Shown here piece after piece: positions 13,116 to 20,468 of a DNA stretch of 20,468 nucleotides. Source of the DNA: Bacteroidota bacterium (lineage in GTDB: Bacteria > Bacteroidota > Bacteroidia > Bacteroidales > VadinHA17); assembly GCA_030642585.1 (NCBI GenBank), contig DAOWNN010000004.1, positions 1 through 20,468 of the forward strand. The letters run 5' to 3'. Under the pieces are notes generated by a model. It ran no database searches. It had not been told where the DNA came from and worked only from the letters and a program-made list of their open reading frames with translations. Position 1 is the first letter of the stretch. Each line of letters opens with the position of its first letter. The translations under genes were made by a program, and so were the position numbers.

Positions 13116-15267
13116 TGACGATTCTGAAATCCAATTGCTTTTTAGTCAGGTTTGCTCTGGCGATTTCCACATTTACCATATCCCCCAATTGATACTTTTT
13201 CCTGGTTCTATTTCCTATCAACTGAAAATTTCTTTCATCGAATTCATAAAAATCATCATCCAGGTCACGAATTGGAACCATTCCTTCACATTTATTTTCT
13301 ATAATCTCAACATATAAACCCCAATTTGCCACTCCTGAAATTATCCCTGAAAACTGTTCCCCAATTTTATCAGCTAAAAACTCCACTTGCTTAAATTTTA
13401 CAGACGCTCTTTCAGCCTCAGCTGCTCTTTTTTCCATGTCTGAAGTATGTTGACATTCTTTTTCCAGCTTTTTTTCACTTTTAGACTTCTCTCCTGCCAG
13501 GTATGCCGCCAGAATTCTATGAACCATCATATCTGGATATCGACGTATAGGAGATGTAAAATGAGTATAATGTTTAAAAGACAAACCATAATGCCCAATA
13601 TTTTGAGGTGAGTATATGGCTTTAGCCATAGATCTAATAGCCAATGTCTCAATAATATTCTGTTCTCTCTGACCCTGAACCTTTCTTAACACATGGTTCA
13701 TTCCTGCAGAAACATTTTTCCCCTCAAGGTGTGGCATTTTATATCCGAATTTAGCTGCAATTCTCGAAAAAGATTCCAGCTTTTCCCTATCGGGCTTATC
13801 GTGTATCCGGTAAACAAAAGCCTTGGGTTTCAACATACCAGCATTCTTATCTTTGTCTCCCTTAGATACCATTTCGGCTGCTTTTCTATTGGCCAGAAGC
13901 ATAAATTCTTCAACCAGCTGATTGGATTCCTTATTTTCTTTAAAGAACACACCCAGTGGCACTCCTTTCTCATCTATTTCAAATTTTACCTCTACTCTCT
14001 CAAACTCAAAAGATCCTGTTTTATAACGCTCTTTCCTCAGGATTTGAGCCAACTGATGCAATTGTAATACTTCATTTTTAAGTTCTCCCTCACCTGTTGC
14101 AATAATTTGCTGTGCATTTTCGTAAGTAAACCTTTTATTTGACTTTATGATAGTTTTTCCAAACCACACAGACAATACTTCTGCATTTTCGTTCATTTCA
14201 AAAACAGCAGAAAAACAAAGCTTTTCTTCATCCGGCCTCAGCGAGCATACCTCATTGGACAGTTTTTCGGGTAACATGGGAACTACCCTGTCTACAAGAT
14301 AAACAGATGTTCCTCTTTCATAGGCTTCAGTATCCAGTATTGTTCCGGGTTCCACATAATGCGTAACATCTGCAATATGGACTCCGATTTCCAAATTATT
14401 ATTTGCAATTTTTCTAACTGAAAGGGCATCATCGAAATCTTTTGCATCTTCAGGATCTATGGTGAAAGTAAGAATATCCCTGAAGTCACGCCTCTTCTTT
14501 CGTTCTTCTACAGAAATTATCTCGGGAACATTTTTTGCCGCCTTTAAAACTTCTTTTGTAAACTTGTATGGTAGTTCATATTCTGCAAGTATAGCATGAA
14601 TCTCAACTTCATGTTTTCCTGGTTGACCAAGAACCTCAACTATTTCTCCAAATGGGTTTTTAACATTTTGCGGCCAGTCACAGATTCGGGCCACAACTTT
14701 TTGGCCATTCTTTGCACCCCTCAATTTATCCTGAGAGATATAAATATCATAAGGCATTCGCTTTTTCTCTGAAACAACAAAAGCAAACTTTCCCGAGATC
14801 TGAATTATGCCAACAAAAGTATTCTTTGCCCGCTTAAGTACCTCAACCACTTCCCCTTCTAACCTGTGCGTTTTTTTCTGAGCATACAAGAATACCTTAA
14901 CAGTATCTCCCTGTAGGGCTCGGTTTAAATTCACCTGGGCAATAAATATATCTTCGCTCAGCGAGTCTACTCGTATATATGCTGATCCATATGCAGTTAG
15001 GTCAACTATTCCAATTACAAATCCGCCTTTTCTCTTTAATTTGTACTTCCCTCTGTATATTTCAGTAAGATTTTCATTCTCTTTCAACTCATCAAGAACA
15101 GTAACTATCATCTTTCTGACTCCAGCATCTTTAATTTTGAGGAGACTGGCAACTTGTTTATAATTCAATATTTTTGTGGGCTTATTTGCAAAAACCCCTA
15201 AAACTTTATTCTTTAACTCTTCTTTTTTAGAAGATGCTTTTTTTATTATCTTTTTTCTCTTTATCAT
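13111..15267 (-). CDS. rnr: Ribonuclease R (RNB family 3'-5' exoribonuclease)
   Basis: 718 residues; degrades structured RNA from the 3' end in the cytoplasm. Domain order: a basic Lys-rich N-terminus (1-20), a winged-helix-like region (about 20-80), cold-shock/OB domains (about 81-215), the RNB catalytic domain (about 262-600) and a C-terminal S1 domain (about 635-718, F-S-G-I-I-S-G-V-A-N-W-G-L-Y-V). The catalytic metal-binding aspartates are in D-P-E-D-A-K-D-F-D-D (271-280: D271, D277, D279, D280), and G-V-H-I-A-D-V-T-H-Y-V follows. The S1 domain ends the protein without the long basic tail of E. coli RNase R. The length (about 700-720) is usual for Bacteroidetes. It starts 58 bp after metF and ends 63 bp before tetR, all on one strand, so it may receive metH-metF read-through as well as using its own weak promoter. 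Confidence 0.96.
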   Translation of the reverse strand: MIKRKKIIKKASSKKEELKNKVLGVFANKPTKILNYKQVASLLKIKDAGVRKMIVTVLDELKENENLTEIYRGKYKLKRKGGFVIGIVDLTAYGSAYIRVDSLSEDIFIAQVNLNRALQGDTVKVFLYAQKKTHRLEGEVVEVLKRAKNTFVGIIQISGKFAFVVSEKKRMPYDIYISQDKLRGAKNGQKVVARICDWPQNVKNPFGEIVEVLGQPGKHEVEIHAILAEYELPYKFTKEVLKAAKNVPEIISVEERKKRRDFRDILTFTIDPEDAKDFDDALSVRKIANNNLEIGVHIADVTHYVEPGTILDTEAYERGTSVYLVDRVVPMLPEKLSNEVCSLRPDEEKLCFSAVFEMNENAEVLSVWFGKTIIKSNKRFTYENAQQIIATGEGELKNEVLQLHQLAQILRKERYKTGSFEFERVEVKFEIDEKGVPLGVFFKENKESNQLVEEFMLLANRKAAEMVSKGDKDKNAGMLKPKAFVYRIHDKPDREKLESFSRIAAKFGYKMPHLEGKNVSAGMNHVLRKVQGQREQNIIETLAIRSMAKAIYSPQNIGHYGLSFKHYTHFTSPIRRYPDMMVHRILAAYLAGEKSKSEKKLEKECQHTSDMEKRAAEAERASVKFKQVEFLADKIGEQFSGIISGVANWGLYVEIIENKCEGMVPIRDLDDDFYEFDERNFQLIGNRTRKKYQLGDMVNVEIARANLTKKQLDFRIVN

Positions 15268-15280
15268 ATTTTCATTGATC

Positions 15281-15294
15281 CGGTAAATATACCG
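15281..15294 (-). promoter_or_regulatory. Palindrome and candidate -7 element before rnr
   Basis: CGGTA-AATA-TACCG (15281-15294) is a 5-bp inverted repeat. Its minus-strand reading contains TATATTTA (15291 to 15284), one mismatch from TAnnTTTG, 16 bp before the ATG at 15267. No -33 is seen. It could be a promoter with an operator, or a small hairpin in the metF-rnr gap. Confidence 0.3.
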
Positions 15295-15325
15295 AACTTG
15301 TTATTGTTTGTATGTCTTAATCTAT

Positions 15326-16285
15326 TTAAAAAACCTGTTCTGCAATTTTCCTGATATTATCAGGTTTGCCCATAGTATAATAATGCAATACCGGAACACC
15401 ATATTTTATTAATTCTTTAGATTGCTGCACAGCCCATTCAATTCCAACTTTCCGAACCTGGTTGTTGTCCTTGCATTTCAATATTTCTCTAACCAATGCA
15501 TCAGGAATATCAATACTAAAGGTTTTTGAAAGATAATTTATATGGCTCAATGCAGCTATAGGTTTAAGTCCCGGAATAATAGGTACCTTAATACCAGCCT
15601 TACGACATTTTTCAACAAAATTAATATAGCTGTTATTGTCGAAAAACATTTGTGTCACAATATATTCAGCTCCGGCATCAATCTTTTTCTTAAGAAAATG
15701 AATATCTGAGTCCAAATTGGGAGATTCAGGGTGCTTTTCAGGATATCCGGCCACCCCAACAGAGAAAGAGGTGGACTTTTTATTTTCCAGTTCTTCATCC
15801 AGGTAAACCCCTTTGTTCAGCTTCATAATTTGTTTCACAATATCCAGAGCATGATGATGCCCTCCTTTTTCAGGAATAAATATCTTAGTGTCGGGTGGAG
15901 CATCTCCTCTAATCGCCAAAACATTATTCATCCCAAGGAAATTCAGGTCAAGCAGGGCATTTTCTGTTTCCTCCTTTGTAAATCCACCACAAATAATATG
16001 GGGCACTACTGCCACTTTATATTTGTATTTGATAGAGGCTGATATTGCAACAGTTCCAGGTCGCTTCCAGATGGTTCTTTTTTCAAGTAAATTTTCCTTT
16101 ACTTTCCTGTAAACAACCTCTTCCTGGTGATAAGTCACATTAATATAAGGAGGGTTGAATTCCATCAAAGGATCAATGGTGTAGTAAATAGCCTCAATAT
16201 CTTCTCCTTTTAATGGCGGAAGCAGTTCAAATGAGAATAAGGTTTTATCAGTATTGTTTAGCAGGTCAATTACTTTGATCCCCAT
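15326..16285 (-). CDS. metF: 5,10-Methylenetetrahydrofolate reductase (FAD-dependent)
   Basis: 319 residues, slightly longer than E. coli MetF (about 296). It reduces 5,10-methylene-THF to 5-methyl-THF, the methyl donor for MetH, with FAD in the cytoplasm. Visible signatures: F-S-F-E-L-L-P-P with the active-site Glu E20 (equivalent to the F-E-F-F-P-P block), V-T-Y-H (strand 2), A-I-R-G-D-A-P-P with the FAD-contacting Asp, V-G-V-A-G-Y-P-E-K-H, Q-M-F-F-D, and P-I-I-P-G-L-K-P-I. The TIM-barrel order is complete, and a C-terminal G-V-P-V-L-H-Y-Y-T-M segment closes it. It begins 16 bp after the metH stop on the same strand, so the two are almost certainly co-transcribed and share the SAM-I riboswitch. 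The ATG at 16285 is the only sensible start. Confidence 0.96.
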   Translation of the reverse strand: MGIKVIDLLNNTDKTLFSFELLPPLKGEDIEAIYYTIDPLMEFNPPYINVTYHQEEVVYRKVKENLLEKRTIWKRPGTVAISASIKYKYKVAVVPHIICGGFTKEETENALLDLNFLGMNNVLAIRGDAPPDTKIFIPEKGGHHHALDIVKQIMKLNKGVYLDEELENKKSTSFSVGVAGYPEKHPESPNLDSDIHFLKKKIDAGAEYIVTQMFFDNNSYINFVEKCRKAGIKVPIIPGLKPIAALSHINYLSKTFSIDIPDALVREILKCKDNNQVRKVGIEWAVQQSKELIKYGVPVLHYYTMGKPDNIRKIAEQVF

Positions 16286-16301
16286 AATTAAATTTTTAGA
16301 A

Positions 16302-19300
16302 TTAGTAACTCAAATTCGGTGCAAGTATTCTCTCCATTTCCTCAACCGAATAATTTTTCCTCTTTGAATAATCAATGAGTTGGTCTTTTGATATTTTGCC
16401 AACATCAAAGTACCTGGAATCAGGATTCGCAAAAATATGTGCACTTACGGATGCTGCCGGAGACATAGAAAAATTCTCTGTAAGCCTGAGCCCTATTCTA
16501 TTCTTTACATCAAGGAGCTTGAATATTTTTTTCTTTTCAGAATGGTCTGGACAGGCAGGATAACCAAAGGCGGGTCTTACCCCGCTGTATCTGGCCTGCA
16601 AAAGCTGATTAAGACTTAATTCCTCCTCCGGGGCAAAACCCCATAGTTCTTTTCTTACTTTTTCGTGAAGCCATTCTGCAAAAGCCTCAGCCAGGCGATC
16701 AGCAAGTGCCTTAACCATGATTACAGAATAATCATCATTCGCTGATTCGAATTTTTCAATATAATTGTCTATTCCTATTCCTGCAGTAACTGCAAACACT
16801 GAATGGTAATCAGCAATTCCTGATTCCCTGGGGGCCACAAAATCGGCTAAGGAAAGTGTGGGCTTCCCCTCTTCCAATACAGTTTGCTGTCGCAACTGAT
16901 TTAATCTGGCCAATTCATCCCTCCTGTCTTCATCTGCATACAATATGATATCATCTGCAATTGCATTAGCAGGAAATATCCCAAGCACTGCCTCTGCTTT
17001 TAAAATGCCTTCCTGAATTATTTTATCAAGCATGAGTCGCGCATCTACATACAGTTTGGAAGCCTCTTTTCCCCTTTCAGGATGATCCAATATCTCAGGG
17101 AAACGACCCTTAATCTCCCATACATGAAAAAAGAAAGTCCAGTCAATATAGGTGCTAATTTCTGTAAGATCTTCTAACTTGATTTCACTAATTCCTACCT
17201 GAGCAGGTTTGGCAGGTAAATATTTTCCCCAATCAGGTTTAAATGAGTGTTTTCGCGCCTTCTCAATTGAAATTGTATTTCTTTTCACTCCCTTATTTAT
17301 TTCCCTCAGTGAATTATATTTCTCTCTTTCTTCTATTAAAAATGCTTTTTTTCGATCTTCAGACAATAATTTTGCAACAGTTTGAACACTTTTTGAAGCA
17401 TCTTTTACATGAATAACTCCATTATCATATTCAGGGAAAATTTTTACTGCCGTATGCAAAATTGAAGTTGTGGCGCCACCTATCAGCAAAGGAAGTTTGC
17501 AATCTCTTTCCTTCATTTGTCTTGCAACACTTATCATTTCTTCAAGAGATGGAGTAATCAAACCACTCAGTCCAATGATATCTGCTTTTTGTGATTTTGC
17601 TTCATCCAATATCTTTTCAGCAGGAACCATAACCCCAAGATCCACCACTTCATAATTGTTGCATTCAAGTATCAGGGAAACAATATTTTTACCTATATCA
17701 TGAACATCTCCTTTTACTGTAGCCATCAAAATTTTCCCTGCAAAACTTGATTTTTTCTCCAATCTTTTTTCTTCTTCAATGTAGGGATTCAGAAAAGCCA
17801 CAGCTTTTTTCATTACCCTCGCACTTCGAATTACCTGGGGCAAAAACATTTTCCCATCTCCAAAAAGATCTCCTACTACATCCATTCCTTCCATTAAAGG
17901 GCCTTCAATGATTTCCAATGATGAGGAATAAATCTTCAGAGCTTCTCTCATATCCTCTTCAATATAATCGTGGTTTCCCTTAAGTAGAGAAATTTCAATT
18001 CGCTTTTCAAGGGATTCATCGCGCCAGGTATCCTTCTTTTCCTTAACTTTTATATCTGAAGACCCAATTGTTAAAGCCAGCTCAATCAATTTATCCGTTG
18101 CTTCAGGGTGACGGTTTAAAATTACATCCTCCACTTTTGTAAGAAGGGATTCGGGTATTTCACTATAAACCGGGAGCATTCCTGCATTCACAATTCCCAT
18201 ATCCAGACCCGCCTTTATAGCATGGTACAAAAAAGCCGTATGCATAGCTTCGCGAACTACATTATTACCTCTGAACGAAAACGACAGGTTACTTATTCCT
18301 CCGCTAACACGTGCAAATGGCAGGCTTTTTTTAATCCATTTCGTTGCATGAATGAAATCCAAGGCATAATTATTATGCTCTTCCATTCCAGTTGCCAGGA
18401 TTAGAACATTGGGATCAATAATTATATCTTCCGGGGGAAAATTTATTTCTTCTGTCAGGAGTTTATAGGATCGTGATGCTATCTCAATCTTCCTTTCATA
18501 ATTTGCAGCCTGTCCTTTTTCATCAAAAGCCATAACCACAACAGCCGCGCCGTAATTCATAATCCTTTGGGCTCTTTTCAAAAATTCTCTTTCCCCTTCC
18601 TTCAAAGAAATTGAATTTACTATTCCCTTTCCCTGCAGGCATTGTAAACCCGCCTCTAACACTTCCCATTTCGAAGAATCGATCATCACAGGGACTCTTG
18701 AAACTTCAGGGTCGGATGCAAGAATAGAAAGGAACTTAACCATTTCTTCTTTTGCATCCAACATTGGGTCATCAAGATTTACAACAATAATCTGGGCACC
18801 ATTTTCTACCTGCTCTCTTGCAATCTTCAGTGCATCTTCATACTTATTTTCCCGAATCAGCCTGGCGAATTTCTTTGATCCTGCCACATTGGTTCTTTCT
18901 CCAATATTAATAAAATTGCTTCCGGGATATATAACCAGGCCTTCCAGCCCACTCAGTTGTAAGTTTTGCCTGGCTTCGGGAACGATCCTGGGTGTGGCTT
19001 CTTTGGCCAGCAATGAAAATCTACGAATATGCTCGGGCGTAGTTCCACAGCAACCACCAATTATATTTGCCTGTCCTTTATCCAGAAATTCTTTCATGAA
19101 CAAGCTCATTTCTTCCGGTGTTTCATCGTACTCTCCAAATTGGTTGGGAAGTCCGGCATTGGGATAAATGCTCACCGGAAGGTTTGCTTTTTCTGATATT
19201 TGTTTTACAAAGGGTTTTAATTCATGGGCTCCCATGGCACAATTCAAACCAATACTAAAAATATTCAAGCTGGAAACTGAAGTTAGAAATGCATCCAGGG

Positions 19301-19976
19301 TTTGGCCCGAAAGGGTTCTTCCACTGGAATCAGTAAGTGTTCCCGATACCATTACTGGAACCTCCTGGCTTCTCTTGCTCATCTCTTCACGAATCGCGAA
19401 CAGGCCAGCCTTTGCATTCAGGGTATCAAAAATTGTTTCTAATAAAATAATGTCTACGCCTCCATCCAGAAGTCCGGCAGCTTGCTCCTGATAGGCTTCC
19501 TTCAAATCATTGAAATTTACTTCTCTGAAACCCGGTTCATCCACCCTGGGAGAAATAGATGCAGTTTTACTTGTAGGCCCCATAGACCCGGCAACAAATT
19601 TTATTTGCCCGCGATTTGCCTTCATAAAATCGTCTACTGCACTTCTGGCAATCCGGGCTGCCTCCTTATTTATTCTATACGTCAGGTTCTCCAGTCCATA
19701 ATCAGCAAGAGAAATTCTGTTTGCATTGAAGGTGTTGGTTTCAATTATATCAGCCCCGGCTTCCAGATATCTAATATGAATATTTTTAATGATAGTGGGC
19801 TGTGTAAGAGATAGTAAATCGTTATTTCCTTTCAGTGGACTGGAATGATCCTGAAACTCAGCCCCACGAAAATCCTTCTCTGAAAGCTTATGCTCCTGAA
19901 TCAGGGTTCCCATGGCACCATCCAGCACCAGAACCTTTTCAGCAATTAATTCCTTAAAAATTTTACTCCTGTCCAT
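16302..19976 (-). CDS. metH: Cobalamin-dependent methionine synthase
   Basis: 1224 residues, full length (E. coli about 1227). It transfers a methyl group from 5-methyl-THF to homocysteine via methylcobalamin. Domains: homocysteine-binding barrel (about 1-325) with zinc ligands C246 (L-N-C-A-M-G) and C309-C310 (G-G-C-C-G-T); pterin-binding barrel (about 355-620, F-I-N-I-G-E-R-T-N-V); helical cap (about 650-735); B12-binding domain with D-V-H-D-I-G-K-N at 757-764 (H759 ligates cobalt) and G-L-S-G-L-I-T-P-S; and the SAM-dependent reactivation domain (about 900-1224) with R-P-A-F-G-Y-P-A-C-P-D-H at 1134-1145. All modules are present in one chain, so it can repair its own oxidised cofactor. It leads a unit with metF. 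The ATG at 19976 has no strong Shine-Dalgarno. It is preceded by an SAM-I riboswitch, not by a cobalamin box. Confidence 0.98.
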   Translation of the reverse strand: MDRSKIFKELIAEKVLVLDGAMGTLIQEHKLSEKDFRGAEFQDHSSPLKGNNDLLSLTQPTIIKNIHIRYLEAGADIIETNTFNANRISLADYGLENLTYRINKEAARIARSAVDDFMKANRGQIKFVAGSMGPTSKTASISPRVDEPGFREVNFNDLKEAYQEQAAGLLDGGVDIILLETIFDTLNAKAGLFAIREEMSKRSQEVPVMVSGTLTDSSGRTLSGQTLDAFLTSVSSLNIFSIGLNCAMGAHELKPFVKQISEKANLPVSIYPNAGLPNQFGEYDETPEEMSLFMKEFLDKGQANIIGGCCGTTPEHIRRFSLLAKEATPRIVPEARQNLQLSGLEGLVIYPGSNFINIGERTNVAGSKKFARLIRENKYEDALKIAREQVENGAQIIVVNLDDPMLDAKEEMVKFLSILASDPEVSRVPVMIDSSKWEVLEAGLQCLQGKGIVNSISLKEGEREFLKRAQRIMNYGAAVVVMAFDEKGQAANYERKIEIASRSYKLLTEEINFPPEDIIIDPNVLILATGMEEHNNYALDFIHATKWIKKSLPFARVSGGISNLSFSFRGNNVVREAMHTAFLYHAIKAGLDMGIVNAGMLPVYSEIPESLLTKVEDVILNRHPEATDKLIELALTIGSSDIKVKEKKDTWRDESLEKRIEISLLKGNHDYIEEDMREALKIYSSSLEIIEGPLMEGMDVVGDLFGDGKMFLPQVIRSARVMKKAVAFLNPYIEEEKRLEKKSSFAGKILMATVKGDVHDIGKNIVSLILECNNYEVVDLGVMVPAEKILDEAKSQKADIIGLSGLITPSLEEMISVARQMKERDCKLPLLIGGATTSILHTAVKIFPEYDNGVIHVKDASKSVQTVAKLLSEDRKKAFLIEEREKYNSLREINKGVKRNTISIEKARKHSFKPDWGKYLPAKPAQVGISEIKLEDLTEISTYIDWTFFFHVWEIKGRFPEILDHPERGKEASKLYVDARLMLDKIIQEGILKAEAVLGIFPANAIADDIILYADEDRRDELARLNQLRQQTVLEEGKPTLSLADFVAPRESGIADYHSVFAVTAGIGIDNYIEKFESANDDYSVIMVKALADRLAEAFAEWLHEKVRKELWGFAPEEELSLNQLLQARYSGVRPAFGYPACPDHSEKKKIFKLLDVKNRIGLRLTENFSMSPAASVSAHIFANPDSRYFDVGKISKDQLIDYSKRKNYSVEEMERILAPNLSY

Positions 19977-20000
19977 ATAATTTAAAACTCACACTTATTA

Positions 20001-20035
20001 CAGGTGCATAAGCAATATGAAGCTTTTACTACCTG
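20001..20035 (-). promoter_or_regulatory. Downstream hairpin in the metH leader (possible off-state element)
   Basis: On the minus strand CAGGT (20035 to 20031) pairs with ACCTG (20005 to 20001), enclosing an AAGC/GCTT inner stem. It lies between the anti-P1 hairpin and the metH start, about 25 nt before the ATG. No T-run follows, so it would act on translation if it acts at all. Weak. Confidence 0.2.
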
Positions 20036-20036
20036 G

Positions 20037-20084
20037 AAATAATACTTTATTCTAAAATAAGATCCATTATTAAAGTATTCATTT
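20037..20084 (-). promoter_or_regulatory. Putative expression-platform hairpin of the metH riboswitch
   Basis: On the minus strand AATACTTTA (20079 to 20071) pairs perfectly with TAAAGTATT (20049 to 20041). With one bulged G the stem extends by AAAT (20084 to 20081) with ATTT (20040 to 20037), and these four bases belong to the 3' strand of riboswitch helix P1. The hairpin and full P1 are therefore mutually exclusive, as expected of an anti-P1 structure. No clear U-tract follows. Confidence 0.4.
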
Positions 20085-20213
20085 ATCATCTCCATTTGCT
20101 GATACCTATGGTAACCAGTACTGGATTAGGTTTTAGCACCTTTTTCTCATCAGTTTGAAAGAATGGTTGCTAGAGGTTCTCAGAGCCTAATCTCTCCCCT
20201 CTTCTTAATAAAT
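20081..20213 (-). ncRNA. SAM-I (S-box) riboswitch aptamer in the metH leader
   Basis: Read on the minus strand, this approximately 133-nt element follows the S-box layout. P1: ATTTATTA (20213-20206) pairs with TGATAAAT (20088-20081), seven Watson-Crick pairs and one G-U, followed by the conserved AAGA.GAGG stretch. P2: AGAGG/CCTCT outer and AGAG/CTCT inner stems with internal GAGAA. The core AGCAACC is followed by P3 and then the hallmark GGTGCTAA. Pseudoknot: P2 loop ATTAGG (20191-20186) is complementary over 6 of 6 bases to CCTAAT just after GGTGCTAA (20130-20125). P4: a CTG..TACC/GGTA..CAG hairpin. Known role: SAM binding turns off methionine/SAM genes. It lies between a good promoter and metH-metF, which fits exactly. 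A cobalamin or SAM-II fold was not seen. Confidence 0.88.
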
Positions 20214-20254
20214 CAAACACTCTCACTTGAAAAGAATATTTGAATAAGAGATTA

Positions 20255-20285
20255 CAAAAGTACGTTATTATGCTAAAATTCCAAA
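20255..20285 (-). promoter_or_regulatory. Promoter of the riboswitch-metH-metF transcript
   Basis: On the minus strand, -33 TTTG (20285 to 20282) and -7 TACTTTTG (20262 to 20255) both match the Bacteroidetes consensus fully, with an ideal 19-bp spacer. Transcription would start near 20248, about 35 nt before the riboswitch P1, and the metH leader would be about 270 nt. Confidence 0.72.
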
Positions 20286-20373
20286 AGTGTAGTAAAATGA
20301 TTTCGCAATTCATTGGGTTTCTGTGCATGATATTTTCCCGTGGTTGAAGAATTATTACTAATTTTACAAAGCA

Positions 20374-20381
20374 TAATTTTG
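20374..20381 (+). promoter_or_regulatory. -7 element for cysS
   Basis: TAATTTTG is a full match to TAnnTTTG, 20 bp before the ATG at 20402; the leader would be very short. No -33 TTTG is at 19 bp. It is divergent from the metH promoter, with about 90 bp between the two. Confidence 0.45.
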
Positions 20382-20401
20382 CGCAATATCATTTCTAATC
20401 A

Positions 20402-20468
20402 ATGGAAAATCAGTTATTTATATACAACTCTTTGAGCCGAAAGAAGGAAAAATTTAAGGCCCTTAATC
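20402..20468 (+). CDS. cysS: Cysteinyl-tRNA synthetase, N-terminal fragment (cut by window edge)
   Basis: Only the first 22 codons are present, beginning M-E-N-Q-L-F-I-Y-N-S-L-S-R-K-K-E. The L-x-I-Y-N-(S/T)-L-(S/T)-R-K-K-E start is what I recall for Bacteroidetes CysRS, which continues into the zinc/HIGH region beyond the window. A -7 element lies just upstream. The identity rests on this short stretch only; the class I signatures are not visible. Confidence 0.7.
   Translation, partial: MENQLFIYNSLSRKKEKFKALN

Noticed and set aside
19977..20260. Cobalamin riboswitch upstream of metH
   Set aside because: It was considered because MetH uses B12, but no B12-box-like sequence is visible, while the S-box core and pseudoknot match well.
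1..20468. tRNA, rRNA, CRISPR array, IS element, prophage or defence system
   Set aside because: No cloverleaf, regular short repeats, transposase, integrase or known defence domains were seen in any frame or gap.

Overview
The window is a 20.5 kb piece of an AT-rich Bacteroidetes (Bacteroidota) chromosome, probably Bacteroidales/Marinilabiliales-like; the order is only an impression. The phylum call rests on four things: a type IX secretion (T9SS) C-terminal sorting domain; TAnnTTTG-type -7 promoter elements in front of several genes with no strong Shine-Dalgarno sites; Bacteroidetes-style variants of IleRS, LspA and DksA; and the ppiase-ribE-ileS-dksA-lspA gene order. There is no phage, IS element, CRISPR array, rRNA or tRNA. 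Almost everything is core metabolism or cell-envelope housekeeping.

Layout. (1) 1-4234, plus strand, envelope genes: the 3' end of a T9SS-secreted repeat protein, a 304-bp gap with little recognisable content, a membrane-anchored sugar transferase, and an outer-membrane Wzi-like beta-barrel protein; the last two suggest surface polysaccharide work. (2) 4257-5727, minus strand: a two-gene unit with a YhbP-like (UPF0306) flavin-binding-fold protein followed by an extended SDR epimerase/reductase. (3) 5994-11752, plus strand: cyclophilin, riboflavin synthase, isoleucyl-tRNA synthetase, DksA-like protein, signal peptidase II, with candidate intrinsic terminators after ileS and after the dksA-like gene. 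(4) 11784-20285, minus strand: an SAM-I (S-box) riboswitch and a well-formed promoter drive metH, then metF, RNase R, a TetR-family regulator and a YtfJ-like secreted thioredoxin-fold protein. (5) The right edge holds the start of a plus-strand cysS, divergent from metH.

How the genes work together. MetF makes 5-methyl-THF, and cobalamin-dependent MetH uses it to methylate homocysteine. The riboswitch upstream would sense the end product SAM and shut the pair off. RNase R lies 58 bp downstream on the same strand and may be partly co-transcribed. The TetR gene has its own promoter, embedded in palindromes that could be an autoregulatory operator.

Most notable: the SAM-I riboswitch with a 6-bp pseudoknot and a plausible P1-competing hairpin; an IleRS whose HIGH signature is the inverted GIHH form; a DksA-like protein with only two of the four zinc cysteines; and a sugar transferase whose catalytic domain lacks the usual membrane hairpin directly before it. 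I found no convincing undescribed multi-gene system.
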